Below are positions 1 to 7,581 of a DNA stretch of 64,000 nucleotides, piece by piece. The stretch's first letter is position 1; every line of letters begins with the position of its first letter. The stretch covers positions 496,001-560,000 of the forward strand of contig DDXA01000003.1 of assembly GCA_002347725.1 (NCBI GenBank), in the 5' to 3' direction. The stretch is from Actinobacteria bacterium UBA2272. GTDB taxonomy: Bacteria; Actinomycetota; Coriobacteriia; Anaerosomatales; Anaerosomataceae. The notes under the pieces are model-generated. The model saw nothing but the letters and a program-made list of their open reading frames with translations. It made no database searches and was not told where the DNA came from. The position numbers and the translations under genes are program-made.

Positions 1-414
1 GACGAAACGCATCGCATAGTCCCGGCACAGTGCGCGCAGGTCGGCCTGCGAGATCTCCTTCATGCGCTCCGGGCCGAGGTCCTTCTCGACCTGGTGCTCG
101 ATCGGCTGCCCGTGGCAGTCCCACCCGGGAACATACGGGGCGTAGTAGCCGCGCATCGACTTGTACTTGACGACGAGGTCCTTGAGCACCTTGTTGAAGG
201 CCGTGCCCATGTGGATGTGGCCGTTGGCATACGGCGGGCCGTCGTGAAGCACGAACACCGGTCCGTTCTCATTCGCCTCGAGGCACCTACGGTAGATATC
301 GAGTTCGTCCCAGAACCGCAGCCACTCAGGCTCTCGTGTCGCCAGGCTCGCCCGCATCGGGAACGCGGTATCCGGCAGGTTCATGGTCTGCTTGTAGTCG
401 ACCTTCTCGGTCAT
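1..414 (-). CDS. ileS: Isoleucyl-tRNA synthetase, N-terminal part (cut by window edge)
   Basis: The first 138 codons of a class I aminoacyl-tRNA synthetase that charges tRNA-Ile in the cytoplasm; the rest lies beyond position 1. The ATP-binding HIGH-type motif is seen as PYANGHIHMG at residues 61-70, and the nearby segments VPGWDCHGQPIE and NKVLKDLVVKYK are typical of IleS. The ATG at 414 follows AGAGGATGGGCCG, an acceptable ribosome binding site. Upstream is a T-box leader whose specifier reads ATC (Ile), which independently supports the amino acid assignment. Confidence 0.96.
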   Translation of the reverse strand, partial: MTEKVDYKQTMNLPDTAFPMRASLATREPEWLRFWDELDIYRRCLEANENGPVFVLHDGPPYANGHIHMGTAFNKVLKDLVVKYKSMRGYYAPYVPGWDCHGQPIEHQVEKDLGPERMKEISQADLRALCRDYAMRFV

Positions 415-759
415 CGGCCCATCCTCTCGCCTCTCGCGGCTACCTCGAGGCAACGACAAAGCGCGCCCGTCCTCTTCTGGGACGAAGCGCGCCTCGGGGG
501 TTCAGGTGCTGCTCCGCGGTACCACCCAGCTTGCGCGCACGTCCATCAGGACGACGCGCCACTCGGTCGCCCGATAACGGGGGCATCCGTCGGCGCCTAC
601 GGGGCATCGCTGCCGTTCGGGCCGAGGCTCGGAGGTGATCTTCGGCTGCGCCTTCGCCTGCGGGCTTCCACTGTCCCCGCTCGCTGCCGAGGCGGTCTCG
701 CGCCTACTCTTCCTCGTCACAGCCATCGTCATGCTGTCGCGCGACCCTCGGGCCGCGTA
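415..759 (-). ncRNA. T-box leader (isoleucine) upstream of ileS
   Basis: This gene-free stretch holds a tRNA-sensing T-box. The conserved 14-base T-box sequence TGGGTGGTACCGCG is at 515-528 (minus strand). The GAGTA of the stem I base lies near 704-710, and an ATC triplet followed by A, the likely Ile specifier, is at 637-639. A terminator hairpin competes with the antiterminator at 461-492. Uncharged tRNA-Ile should stabilise the antiterminator and let ileS be transcribed. The terminator makes transcriptional control likelier than the translational type known in Mycobacterium. Confidence 0.88.
461..492 (-). terminator. T-box intrinsic terminator
   Basis: On the minus strand GCGCGCTTCGTCC pairs with GGACG-GGCGCGC around the loop CAGAAGA, followed by TTTGTCGTT. 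It lies directly after the T-box antiterminator sequence, as expected for a transcriptional T-box switch. Confidence 0.75.
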
Positions 760-765
760 GGTGCG

Positions 766-795
766 ATGGTAGCGCGCGGAGCCGACAGGGGTCAA
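766..795 (-). promoter_or_regulatory. Putative ileS promoter
   Basis: Minus-strand TTGACC (790-795) and TACCAT (766-771) are separated by 18 bases. The predicted start near 759 puts the whole T-box inside the transcript. Matched by eye only. Confidence 0.5.
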
Positions 796-814
796 CGCAC
801 GAAGCACGCCCGTC

Positions 815-1090
815 TCAGAACAGCCCCCCCTGCGGCGTGCCGAACGCCGCACGCGCCTCGGCCTCCCCCACGCCGTCGACCTCGAGCTGCTTGTGGCGGC
901 TCGCTTCCCCACGCACCACACGCACTGCGCCTTTCGGCACGCCGAGTGCGGCGGCGATCACCCTGCATGCGGCTGCGTTGGCCTTGCCACCCTCCGGCGG
1001 GGCAGTGACCCTCACAGACAGCTCACCCCCTCGCCAGCCCGCGACTTCGTCGCGACCCGACTTGGGGGTGACGTGAACGGCGATCCTCAA
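815..1090 (-). CDS. DUF167 / YggU family protein
   Basis: A 91-residue protein of the conserved DUF167 (YggU) family, whose molecular function is unsettled. The family pattern is clear: a V-TPK-SGRDEV start, then LSVRVTAPPEGGKANAA at about residues 24-40, and a C-terminal RGEASRHKQLEVDG stretch. A TTG start at 1090 is used, 12 bases after the divIVA stop codon. It ends the division-cluster transcript, just before the ileS promoter. The same family often sits near yggT and divIVA in bacteria, so the context is ordinary. Confidence 0.85.
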   Translation of the reverse strand: MRIAVHVTPKSGRDEVAGWRGGELSVRVTAPPEGGKANAAACRVIAAALGVPKGAVRVVRGEASRHKQLEVDGVGEAEARAAFGTPQGGLF

Positions 1091-1102
1091 CGGAAGCGCC
1101 GC

Positions 1103-1870
1103 CTAGTCGATCTCCTCGATGTCGACGTCGTCCTCGCGCTCGCCGAATCCGAACTCGGCCACGTCGAAGGAGACGGTGTCGTCCGGCCGGAGCCCTGACT
1201 CGGCGACGTCGCCGAGGTGCAGGCTCGCCACGAAGCCGGCTTCAGGTGGCTCCTCCGCGATAGGCGCGTCGGCCGCGGCGGGAGCCGGCGGCTGAACGAC
1301 CGGAGGCGCAACGTCAGTGGGGACCACGATCGTGGCGGGACGCGGGGCGACGCGGGGAGCGCTCACATCGGCATCCGCGATCGTCTCGTCGCCGGCCGTG
1401 CCGACCATGAGCGTCACGTCTTCGGGAAGCGATACCTCGGCGATGCCGCGCAGGTGCGTCTCGAGCATCCGCCGGAACTCGGCGCGGAACGCCTCTTCGG
1501 CCTGCTTGATGCGCGTAAGGTCGCCGACGGCCTTCTGCTTTGAGGTCAGTGCACTGTGGATGACCTCTTTGGCCTTGACCTCGGCATCCTTGAGCACCGC
1601 AGCGGCTTCCTGCTGCGCCTTGCCGATGATCTCGTCAGCCGACTTCTGCGCGCTTACGAGCGTGTTGTGCAGCGTGCGCTCCATGTCCTGGTAGCCGCGG
1701 ACCTTCTCGTCGAGACCGTCGATGCGCTCGGAGAGGTCGATGTTCTCCTTGAACAGGCGCTCGAGCTCATCGGCGACCTGGTCGAGAAAGGCGTCGACCT
1801 CGGCCTCATTGTAGCCGCGGAGCGCGTGTCCGAACTCCTTGTGGTGGATATCGAGCGGGGTGAGCTTCAT
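1103..1870 (-). CDS. divIVA: DivIVA polar scaffold protein
   Basis: A 255-residue coiled-coil protein that marks curved membrane at poles and septa and, in actinobacteria, directs polar growth. The N-terminal lipid-binding DivIVA domain is seen as LTPLDIHHKEFG followed by GYNEAEVDAFLDQV at residues 19-32. A long heptad coiled coil runs to about residue 150. The C-terminal third is low-complexity (Pro/Ala/Val-rich) and ends very acidic (REDDVDIEEID). The ATG follows GGAAGGACGGACCG. It sits after yggT, as in many Gram-positive division clusters. Confidence 0.93.
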   Translation of the reverse strand: MKLTPLDIHHKEFGHALRGYNEAEVDAFLDQVADELERLFKENIDLSERIDGLDEKVRGYQDMERTLHNTLVSAQKSADEIIGKAQQEAAAVLKDAEVKAKEVIHSALTSKQKAVGDLTRIKQAEEAFRAEFRRMLETHLRGIAEVSLPEDVTLMVGTAGDETIADADVSAPRVAPRPATIVVPTDVAPPVVQPPAPAAADAPIAEEPPEAGFVASLHLGDVAESGLRPDDTVSFDVAEFGFGEREDDVDIEEID

Positions 1871-1916
1871 CGGTCCGTCCTTCCCGACCGTGTGCGAGTT
1901 GTCCTCTTGCGGGATT

Positions 1917-2171
1917 CTAACGCAAGAACCTGACGAGTGCGGACGCGATGAGCGAAAGTGCGATCATCGCGACGATCGGCGATATGTCTATCATTCCCAT
2001 CGATGGGATGATGCGGCGGAAGATGCCGATCCACGGCTCCACGATGGTGCCGAGCGTGCGGTAGATGTCGAAGAGCAGCCCGCGCGGACGGATCCACGAC
2101 ATCACCACGTAGACGATGATGAGGATCTGGTAGAAATCGATGAGGCGAACGATGATGCCGACGGGCGTCAT
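1917..2171 (-). CDS. yggT: YggT family membrane protein
   Basis: An 84-residue integral membrane protein of the YggT family with two predicted membrane segments (roughly residues 6-26 and 60-82). The family signature around SWIRPRG and IGIFRRIIPSMGMIDISPIVAMI is visible. Function is poorly defined; the family is tied to cell division or osmotic protection by gene context. The ATG overlaps the proC stop as ATGA, so translation is probably coupled. Confidence 0.88.
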   Translation of the reverse strand: MTPVGIIVRLIDFYQILIIVYVVMSWIRPRGLLFDIYRTLGTIVEPWIGIFRRIIPSMGMIDISPIVAMIALSLIASALVRFLR

Positions 2172-2977
2172 GAGCCGAGCTCCTTCGCCCGTCGCACGGC
2201 CGCCTCGACCGCATCTGATACGGCTGTCCGCAGACCGCCGGCCTCAAGAGCCGTGATCGCCGCGATCGTCGTGCCTCCGGGGCTTGCAACCCCGTCGATG
2301 AGCTCCTGCGGGTGCATCCCCGTGGCGATGAGCAGCTCCGCCGTACCCTTTACCGTCTGCACGGCGAGTGTCTGGGCGACCTCGCGGGTCAGTCCCTGGT
2401 TGACGCCGGCCCTCGCGAGCGCGTCGATCATGAGCGCGATGTACGCCGGGCCGGAGCCCGAGATGGCCGTCGCCGCATCCTGGTTGCGCTCATCGATCAC
2501 GACCGCCTCGCCGAGCGACTCGAACAGCGTCCTGACCTGTTCGATCTGTGCTTCGGTCGCCGAGCCGCCACCACTCACGACGGCCATTCCCGCGCCGACC
2601 ATCGCCGGCGTATTGGGCATGACCCGCACGACCGGCGTGTCGGGCCGGAGCAGTGATTCGATGCGCGCTGTCGTGATTCCCGCCGCGATCGACACGACGA
2701 CGGCGCCCACCGCGACATCATCGGCCAGATGCGCGAGAACCGCGTCGAAGACCTGCGGCTTGACGGCGACCAGCACAAGCTCGGCCTCGCCGACGATCTC
2801 GTGGCCGTCGCCTACGGCAGCGATACCGTGCCGGGCGAAGACCTCACGACGTGCGGCGTTGGGCTCGGCCACGGCGATGGACGCCGCAGCAAGGGCTCCG
2901 GACGAGACGAGCCCGGCGGCGATCGCCTCTCCCATCCGGCCGCCGCCTACGATCGCGAGCGTGTAGCGGGCGGTCAC
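2168..2977 (-). CDS. proC: Pyrroline-5-carboxylate reductase
   Basis: Makes L-proline from pyrroline-5-carboxylate using NAD(P)H. The N-terminal Rossmann motif VGGGRMGEAIAAGL, the VKPQ segment and the C-terminal block SGSGPAYIALMIDALA through SPGGTTIAAI are diagnostic. The GTG at 2977 is preferred because GATGAGGTG lies 3-5 bases before it; this gives 269 residues, the usual family length. In-frame GTG (2998) and ATG (2992) codons upstream would overlap sepF. Its position between sepF and yggT is common in Gram-positive bacteria. Confidence 0.93.
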   Translation of the reverse strand: MTARYTLAIVGGGRMGEAIAAGLVSSGALAAASIAVAEPNAARREVFARHGIAAVGDGHEIVGEAELVLVAVKPQVFDAVLAHLADDVAVGAVVVSIAAGITTARIESLLRPDTPVVRVMPNTPAMVGAGMAVVSGGGSATEAQIEQVRTLFESLGEAVVIDERNQDAATAISGSGPAYIALMIDALARAGVNQGLTREVAQTLAVQTVKGTAELLIATGMHPQELIDGVASPGGTTIAAITALEAGGLRTAVSDAVEAAVRRAKELGS

Positions 2978-2984
2978 GGACACC

Positions 2985-3515
2985 TCATCCATCGACACTG
3001 AACAGGCCCCGGTCCCGCAGAGCCGCGCGCTGCGCGTCGCTGACGGTCACGTTGGCGGGTGTGAGCATGAAGACCTTGTCGGACACCTTCTGCAGTCCGC
3101 CATTGAGTCCGTAGGTAAGCCCCGAGGCGAACGCAAGCAACTGCCGCGCGATGTCGGGATCGGTCATGGTGAGGTTCATGATCACGGACATGCCGGACTT
3201 GAACCTGTCCGCGATGGCCTGCGCCTCAGCGTACGCCCGCGGTTCTACGATCTGCATCTTGACCTGTGGAACGGCCTGCATGCCGGGTCCCGGAGAGACG
3301 GTCCCGTGCCTGCCGGCGTCGCGCGCACGGTCGAGATCCGGCTCGCGCCTCACGCGACGGATGCTCGTGGGCGGCTCTTCATCGTACGGGCTGCGATAGG
3401 CCGGCGGGGCGTCATAGCCCTCGGCCCCCTCCTCGGCCTCTTCGTAGTCGTCGTACTCGTCGTAGTCGTCGTCTCCGAAGCCGAGCCTCGCTTTGATGTC
3501 ACGCCACACGCCCAC
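2985..3515 (-). CDS. sepF: Cell division protein SepF
   Basis: SepF is a membrane-binding partner of FtsZ; here it would be the main membrane tether, because no ftsA lies in the cluster. The N-terminal amphipathic segment VWRDIKARLGFG is followed by an acidic Tyr/Asp/Glu linker and then the SepF (DUF552) core, including RFKSGMSVIMNLTMTD and a C-terminal TYGLNGGLQKV. The GTG at 3515 is chosen because GAGGAG precedes it by five bases and because SepF proteins start immediately before this helix. The open frame continues upstream but lacks family similarity. Length is 176 residues. Confidence 0.93.
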   Translation of the reverse strand: MGVWRDIKARLGFGDDDYDEYDDYEEAEEGAEGYDAPPAYRSPYDEEPPTSIRRVRREPDLDRARDAGRHGTVSPGPGMQAVPQVKMQIVEPRAYAEAQAIADRFKSGMSVIMNLTMTDPDIARQLLAFASGLTYGLNGGLQKVSDKVFMLTPANVTVSDAQRAALRDRGLFSVDG

Positions 3516-3543
3516 GCTCGTCTCCTCGCATACGTCGGATCGG

Positions 3544-4224
3544 CTACCGGCCGAAGATCGCGCGACCGATGCGTACGATGGTAGCACCCTCTTCGATGGC
3601 GACCTCGAGATCGTTGGTCATTCCCATGGAGAGTTCCGTCATCTCCACCCCATTGAACCGCATAGCGGCAAGGGATTCAAACAGCCCGCGCAGGTCCCGG
3701 AAGACCCAACGGATCGACTCGGCACGCGACGCGAACGGAGCGATGGTCATGAGACCCCGGACATCGACAGCCGGCAGCTCGAGTGAGCGTGTGAGCACGT
3801 CAACGGCCTCGTCGGGGGTCATCCCATGCTTCGAAGCTTCATGCGCGACGTTGACTTGGAGCAGCACCGGCTGCACGACTCCCATGGCGCTGGCAACGCG
3901 GTCGATCCGCTCGAGCAGGTGCGCGGAGTCTACCGAGTGTATGAGGTGCGCCTTGCCAACCACGTGCTGGACCTTGTTCGTCTGGAGCGTCCCGATGAAG
4001 TGCCACCGCACGTCCGGGAACAGGCCACGCTTGGCGACGAACTCCTGGACACGATTCTCGCCGAAGTCGGTCACGCCGGCCGCGATCGCGTCGCGCACCT
4101 CCGGCGGCCCGACCGTCTTGGCTACCGCGACGATGACGATATCGTCGGCATCGCGACCGACCGCGTCCGCCGCATCGCACACACGGCGGCGAACGGCGTC
4201 GTATCGCTCGGCTACCTGGCTCAC
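3544..4224 (-). CDS. yggS: YggS/PLPBP family pyridoxal-phosphate homeostasis protein
   Basis: A 226-residue single-domain PLP-binding protein of the alanine-racemase fold, involved in vitamin B6 and amino-acid balance and not a known enzyme. The PLP lysine is K36 in VIVAVAKTVGP. The FGENRVQEF, WHFIGTLQTNK and SMGMTNDLEVAIEEGATIVRIGRAIFG blocks are classic for the family. The GTG start overlaps the phoU stop (GTGA). It precedes sepF, the usual arrangement in division clusters. Confidence 0.95.
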   Translation of the reverse strand: MSQVAERYDAVRRRVCDAADAVGRDADDIVIVAVAKTVGPPEVRDAIAAGVTDFGENRVQEFVAKRGLFPDVRWHFIGTLQTNKVQHVVGKAHLIHSVDSAHLLERIDRVASAMGVVQPVLLQVNVAHEASKHGMTPDEAVDVLTRSLELPAVDVRGLMTIAPFASRAESIRWVFRDLRGLFESLAAMRFNGVEMTELSMGMTNDLEVAIEEGATIVRIGRAIFGR

Positions 4225-4901
4225 GAGTCGGGTGTGTCCGTCTCCTCGCCGGTCGTGTCAAACGCCTCGAACTCGCCGGTCACCATGTACACGAGGCGCT
4301 CGCCGATGTCTACCGCATGGTCCGCGATCCGCTCGAGATAGCGTGAAGCGAGCACCATCTGGCTCGCCCACTCGATGTCTTCTTCCTCCTGCAGGCGGGC
4401 GAGTTCGCGGAAGAACTGCTTGAAGAGGTGGTCGATCGGCTCGTCCATCTCCTTCAACTTGTACGCCAGCTCGAGGTCGTTCTTCTCGAAAGCCTCAAGC
4501 ATCGCCTCGAGAACACGGTGCACGAGGTTGCCCTGGGCCTTGATGAGATCGTAAAGCGTCTGCGGGCCACGACGGCCGGCGGTACGGCGGGCAGCCTTGG
4601 CGATGTTCACGGCCAGATCGCCCATGCGCTCCATGTGCATGCTGATATGGGCGAGCGAGTGGAGCAGGCGCAGGTCACGCGCAACCGGGAACTGCGTCGC
4701 GATCGTCTCGAGCGTACGCTCCTCGAGCGCCAGACAGCGCGTGTCGATCTCGTCGTCGCGCGCGATAACGGCCTCGGCGAGCTCGATGTCGGCTTCGACT
4801 AGGGACACCGCCGCGTCGCGCGAGACCGCTATGATCAGTCGCCCGATATCGACGACCTCGGCCTTGATGGCCTTGAGTTCCTTGCGATAGCTCTCACGCA
4901 T
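4221..4901 (-). CDS. phoU: Phosphate signalling protein PhoU
   Basis: PhoU is a helical-bundle regulator that restrains the Pst transporter and phosphate two-component signalling. Two repeats typical of the family carry the metal-binding pattern near the segments HISMHMERMGDLAVNIA and ASRYLERIADHAVDIGER. The ATG at 4901 follows AGGAGAAGCGAGCCGTG; an upstream in-frame ATG at 4976 is unlikely. Length is 226 residues. It follows pstB after 98 bases and is translationally coupled to yggS, so it bridges the phosphate operon and the division genes. Confidence 0.95.
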   Translation of the reverse strand: MRESYRKELKAIKAEVVDIGRLIIAVSRDAAVSLVEADIELAEAVIARDDEIDTRCLALEERTLETIATQFPVARDLRLLHSLAHISMHMERMGDLAVNIAKAARRTAGRRGPQTLYDLIKAQGNLVHRVLEAMLEAFEKNDLELAYKLKEMDEPIDHLFKQFFRELARLQEEEDIEWASQMVLASRYLERIADHAVDIGERLVYMVTGEFEAFDTTGEETDTPDS

Positions 4902-4949
4902 CACGGCTCGCTTCTCCTCGCCTCGTGGTCGCCGCCCGGTCGTCTGGCC

Positions 4950-4955
4950 ATTATA
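4950..4955 (-). promoter_or_regulatory. Possible internal promoter before phoU (TATAAT)
   Basis: A perfect TATAAT on the minus strand lies 49 bases before the phoU start codon, in the largest gap of the pst-phoU region. No good -35 hexamer is seen at 16-18 bases, so this is tentative. If active, it would uncouple phoU-yggS-sepF-proC-yggT-divIVA from pstSCAB. Confidence 0.35.
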
Positions 4956-4999
4956 GCCGCGACCGGCACGGCGCATGTGAAACGCCCGTTACAGTCTGC

Positions 5000-5821
5000 C
5001 TACCCGAAACGCCCGGTGATGTAGTCCTCGGTCCGTCGGTCGCGCGGGCTCGTGAAGATCTCGGCGGTTCGTCCGAACTCGATGAGTTCGGCGGCCTCAC
5101 CCTGTTTCTCCTGCAAGAAGAACGCTGTCTCGTCGGAGACGCGCGCAGCCTGCTGCATGTTGTGCGTCACGATGATGATCGTGACCGAGTTCTTCAGCTC
5201 AGCCATGAGGTCCTCGACCTTCTGGACGCTCGTCGGGTCGATCGCCGAACACGGCTCGTCCATGAGCAACACGTCTGGCTGGACCGCGAGCACGCGCGCG
5301 ATGCACAGCCGCTGCTGCTGACCGCCGGAGAGCGTCAGACCACCGCGGCCCATGATGTCCTTGACCTCTTTCCAGACGTTCGCACGCACGAGCGCCTTCT
5401 CGACGATCTCGTCGAGCTCGGCCTTCTTCGTGACACCGTGCAGGCGAGGTCCGAACGCCACGTTGTCGTAGATCGACATCGGGAACGGGTTCGGCTGCTG
5501 GAAGATCATCCCCACGCGGCGACGCAGGTCGACCGGGTCCACACCCGAGCCGTAGATGTCCGCGCCGTCGAGCGTGATGGTGCCCTCGAGGCGCGTGCCG
5601 GGGATGAGATCGTTCATACGGTTGAGGCACCTGAGGAACGTCGACTTGCCACACCCCGACGGGCCGATGAACGCCGTGACCGAATTCTCACGCACGTCGA
5701 TCGTGATGCCCGTCAACGCGTGGAAGTCACCGTAGAAGAACTCAAGGCCACGAACGCTGAACCTCGGGTTCCCGGTGAGGGGTTCGGTGGAAAGATGTGA
5801 AACCGGCGGGGAGGGGTTCAT
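5000..5821 (-). CDS. pstB: Phosphate ABC transporter ATP-binding protein PstB
   Basis: A cytoplasmic ATPase that drives high-affinity phosphate import with PstA and PstC. Walker A is GPSGCGKST at residues 53-61, the signature is LSGGQQQR, and Walker B is VLLMDEPCSAID. The stretch KSTFLRCLNRMNDLIPG is typical of PstB. The ATG at 5821 overlaps the pstA stop by 4 bases. The same frame stays open far upstream, but that part is only antisense to pstA and pstC. Length is 273 residues, close to the norm of about 250-260. Confidence 0.97.
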   Translation of the reverse strand: MNPSPPVSHLSTEPLTGNPRFSVRGLEFFYGDFHALTGITIDVRENSVTAFIGPSGCGKSTFLRCLNRMNDLIPGTRLEGTITLDGADIYGSGVDPVDLRRRVGMIFQQPNPFPMSIYDNVAFGPRLHGVTKKAELDEIVEKALVRANVWKEVKDIMGRGGLTLSGGQQQRLCIARVLAVQPDVLLMDEPCSAIDPTSVQKVEDLMAELKNSVTIIIVTHNMQQAARVSDETAFFLQEKQGEAAELIEFGRTAEIFTSPRDRRTEDYITGRFG

Positions 5822-6648
5822 CCCTGGAGCCTCCTGTTCCGGGCTGCAAGCCAGCGTGCGCTGAGGTTGAAGAAGAGCACCATCACCATGAGCAGGAGCG
5901 CTGTACCGTACGCGGCGTCCATGTTGATGCCCTCCATGGCCAGCATGTACAGGTGCACGGTCATCGACCGGCCGGAATCGAGCGGCGAGATCGGCAGATA
6001 CACGGCCTGCCCCATCGTGAAGATCACGACCGCAGTCTCGCCGACCGCACGACCCATAGCGAGGATGATGCCGGTCAAGATACGCGGCAGTGCCGAGGGC
6101 AACACGATACGGCTCACCGTCTGCCACTTGCTCGCGCCCAGACCATAGGCGCCCCAGCGGATGTACTTCGGAACTGCCCGGATCGCCTCCTCGGTCGCTC
6201 GCATGACTATAGGCAGCATGAGGAAGGACAGCGCAAGCGCGCCGGAGAGCACCGAGAAGCCGAGCCCCATCACCTCGACGAAGAGCGCGAAGCCGAACAG
6301 ACCCATGACGATCGACGGCACGCTGGCAAGCGTGTCCGCGGCGAACCGGATGGCGTCCACGAGCCTGCCCTGCACCGCGTACTCGGCGAGGTACACGGCG
6401 GCCAGAACCGCAATGGGCGTGACGATGAGCATGGACAGGCCGGTGACGTACATCGTCGCGATGATGGTCGGCCCGATACCGCCCTCGGCATTCACGCCGT
6501 GCGGCTTCGTGAAGATGAACTCGGGCGTGATCTGGCCGACCCCCCGCACGAACACGTACAGGATGACGGCACCGAGGATGGTCACCGTGGTGATCCCGCA
6601 CAGCCATAGCACCCCGAGTGCGATCCGGTTGGTCCAGCGCTTGCCCAT
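5818..6648 (-). CDS. pstA: Phosphate ABC transporter permease PstA
   Basis: A 276-residue membrane permease with about six membrane helices that forms the phosphate channel with PstC. The EAA-type cytoplasmic loop is seen as IRWGAYGLGASKWQTVSRIVLPSALP, followed by the family segment GRAVGETAVVIF. The ATG at 6648 lies 3 bases after the pstC stop, and its stop overlaps pstB. Length and order (pstC-pstA-pstB) are standard. Confidence 0.96.
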   Translation of the reverse strand: MGKRWTNRIALGVLWLCGITTVTILGAVILYVFVRGVGQITPEFIFTKPHGVNAEGGIGPTIIATMYVTGLSMLIVTPIAVLAAVYLAEYAVQGRLVDAIRFAADTLASVPSIVMGLFGFALFVEVMGLGFSVLSGALALSFLMLPIVMRATEEAIRAVPKYIRWGAYGLGASKWQTVSRIVLPSALPRILTGIILAMGRAVGETAVVIFTMGQAVYLPISPLDSGRSMTVHLYMLAMEGINMDAAYGTALLLMVMVLFFNLSARWLAARNRRLQG

Positions 6649-6651
6649 CGC

Positions 6652-7581
6652 CTATGACCTCTTCGCGTTCAGCCGCGAGAGAGCACGCACGATCGCGACG
6701 AGCCCCATCGAGATGATGAACAGGATGATGGCCAGACCGAACAGCGCTGTTCGATGCGTGCCCGACGCGTAACTCATGTCGATCACGATCTGACTCGTGA
6801 TAGTCGCGATCGGCGCACCGAGTCCCTCGAAGAACTGCGGTGCGTTGCCCGCCACCATGACCACGGCCATCGTCTCGCCGATCGCCCTGCCCATGCCGAG
6901 GATGATCGCGTCGAAGATGCCGATCTTCGCAGCCGGGACGAGCACCTTGTAGATGGTCTGCCACGTCGTCGCGCCCATGGCGTAGCTCGCCTCGCGAATC
7001 CCGGGCGGCACCGAGCGAAGCGCGTCCTCGGTCAGCGTGGCGATGGTCGGCACGATCATCACCGCCAGGATCAGCGATGCTGTGAGGGGTCCGAAACCCA
7101 TGCTACCGGTCAGCTCGGCCACGAACGGCCGCACGATCACGAGGCCGAAGAACCCGAACACCACCGAAGGCACGCCTGCGAGAAGCTCGACAGCCGGCCG
7201 GACGATACCGCGCACGGTAGGCGTCGCGATCTCCGAGAGAAAGATCGCCGTGCCGATGGCAAGCGGCGCGCCAAAGACAAGGGCGCCGATCGTGACCACG
7301 AGGGTGCCGGTCACGAGCGGACCGATCCCGAACTTGCCGAGCGTGGAGGACCACTCGGAACCGAAGAGGAACGCCGCCAGACCCGGATCTTCGATGACCG
7401 GCCATCCCCGGAATCCGACGAAGAAGAAGATGAGCGCCACACCGGCCACGGCCGCGATCGCGCAGGTAAGGAACAGGTTCTTGAGCAGCGCCTCCTGGAT
7501 GTAGGTGGCACGAGACATCATCTTGAGCGTGCGGGAAGCACCCGCCTCTGGAGCGCGCTTCGGCTCGAGCGGCTCAGCCAC
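6652..7581 (-). CDS. pstC: Phosphate ABC transporter permease PstC
   Basis: The second phosphate channel subunit. Several membrane helices are evident, beginning with KNLFLTCAIAAVAGVALIFF, and the EAA-type loop reads REASYAMGATTWQTIYKVLVPAA, followed by GRAIGETMAVVMVAGN. The GTG at 7581 is chosen because a near-perfect AAGGAGGTCCACG precedes it inside the end of pstS, giving 309 residues and an 8-base overlap with pstS. Confidence 0.95.
   Translation of the reverse strand: MAEPLEPKRAPEAGASRTLKMMSRATYIQEALLKNLFLTCAIAAVAGVALIFFFVGFRGWPVIEDPGLAAFLFGSEWSSTLGKFGIGPLVTGTLVVTIGALVFGAPLAIGTAIFLSEIATPTVRGIVRPAVELLAGVPSVVFGFFGLVIVRPFVAELTGSMGFGPLTASLILAVMIVPTIATLTEDALRSVPPGIREASYAMGATTWQTIYKVLVPAAKIGIFDAIILGMGRAIGETMAVVMVAGNAPQFFEGLGAPIATITSQIVIDMSYASGTHRTALFGLAIILFIISMGLVAIVRALSRLNAKRS

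Noticed and set aside
94..1008. 304-residue plus-strand frame across ileS, the T-box and DUF167
   Set aside because: It is Arg/Pro/His-rich, resembles no family, and covers three supported minus-strand features.
5822..6964. Upstream open extension of the pstB frame (654 residues if taken whole)
   Set aside because: It is antisense-frame noise across pstA and pstC; PstB similarity begins at 5821 and a start codon overlaps the pstA stop there.
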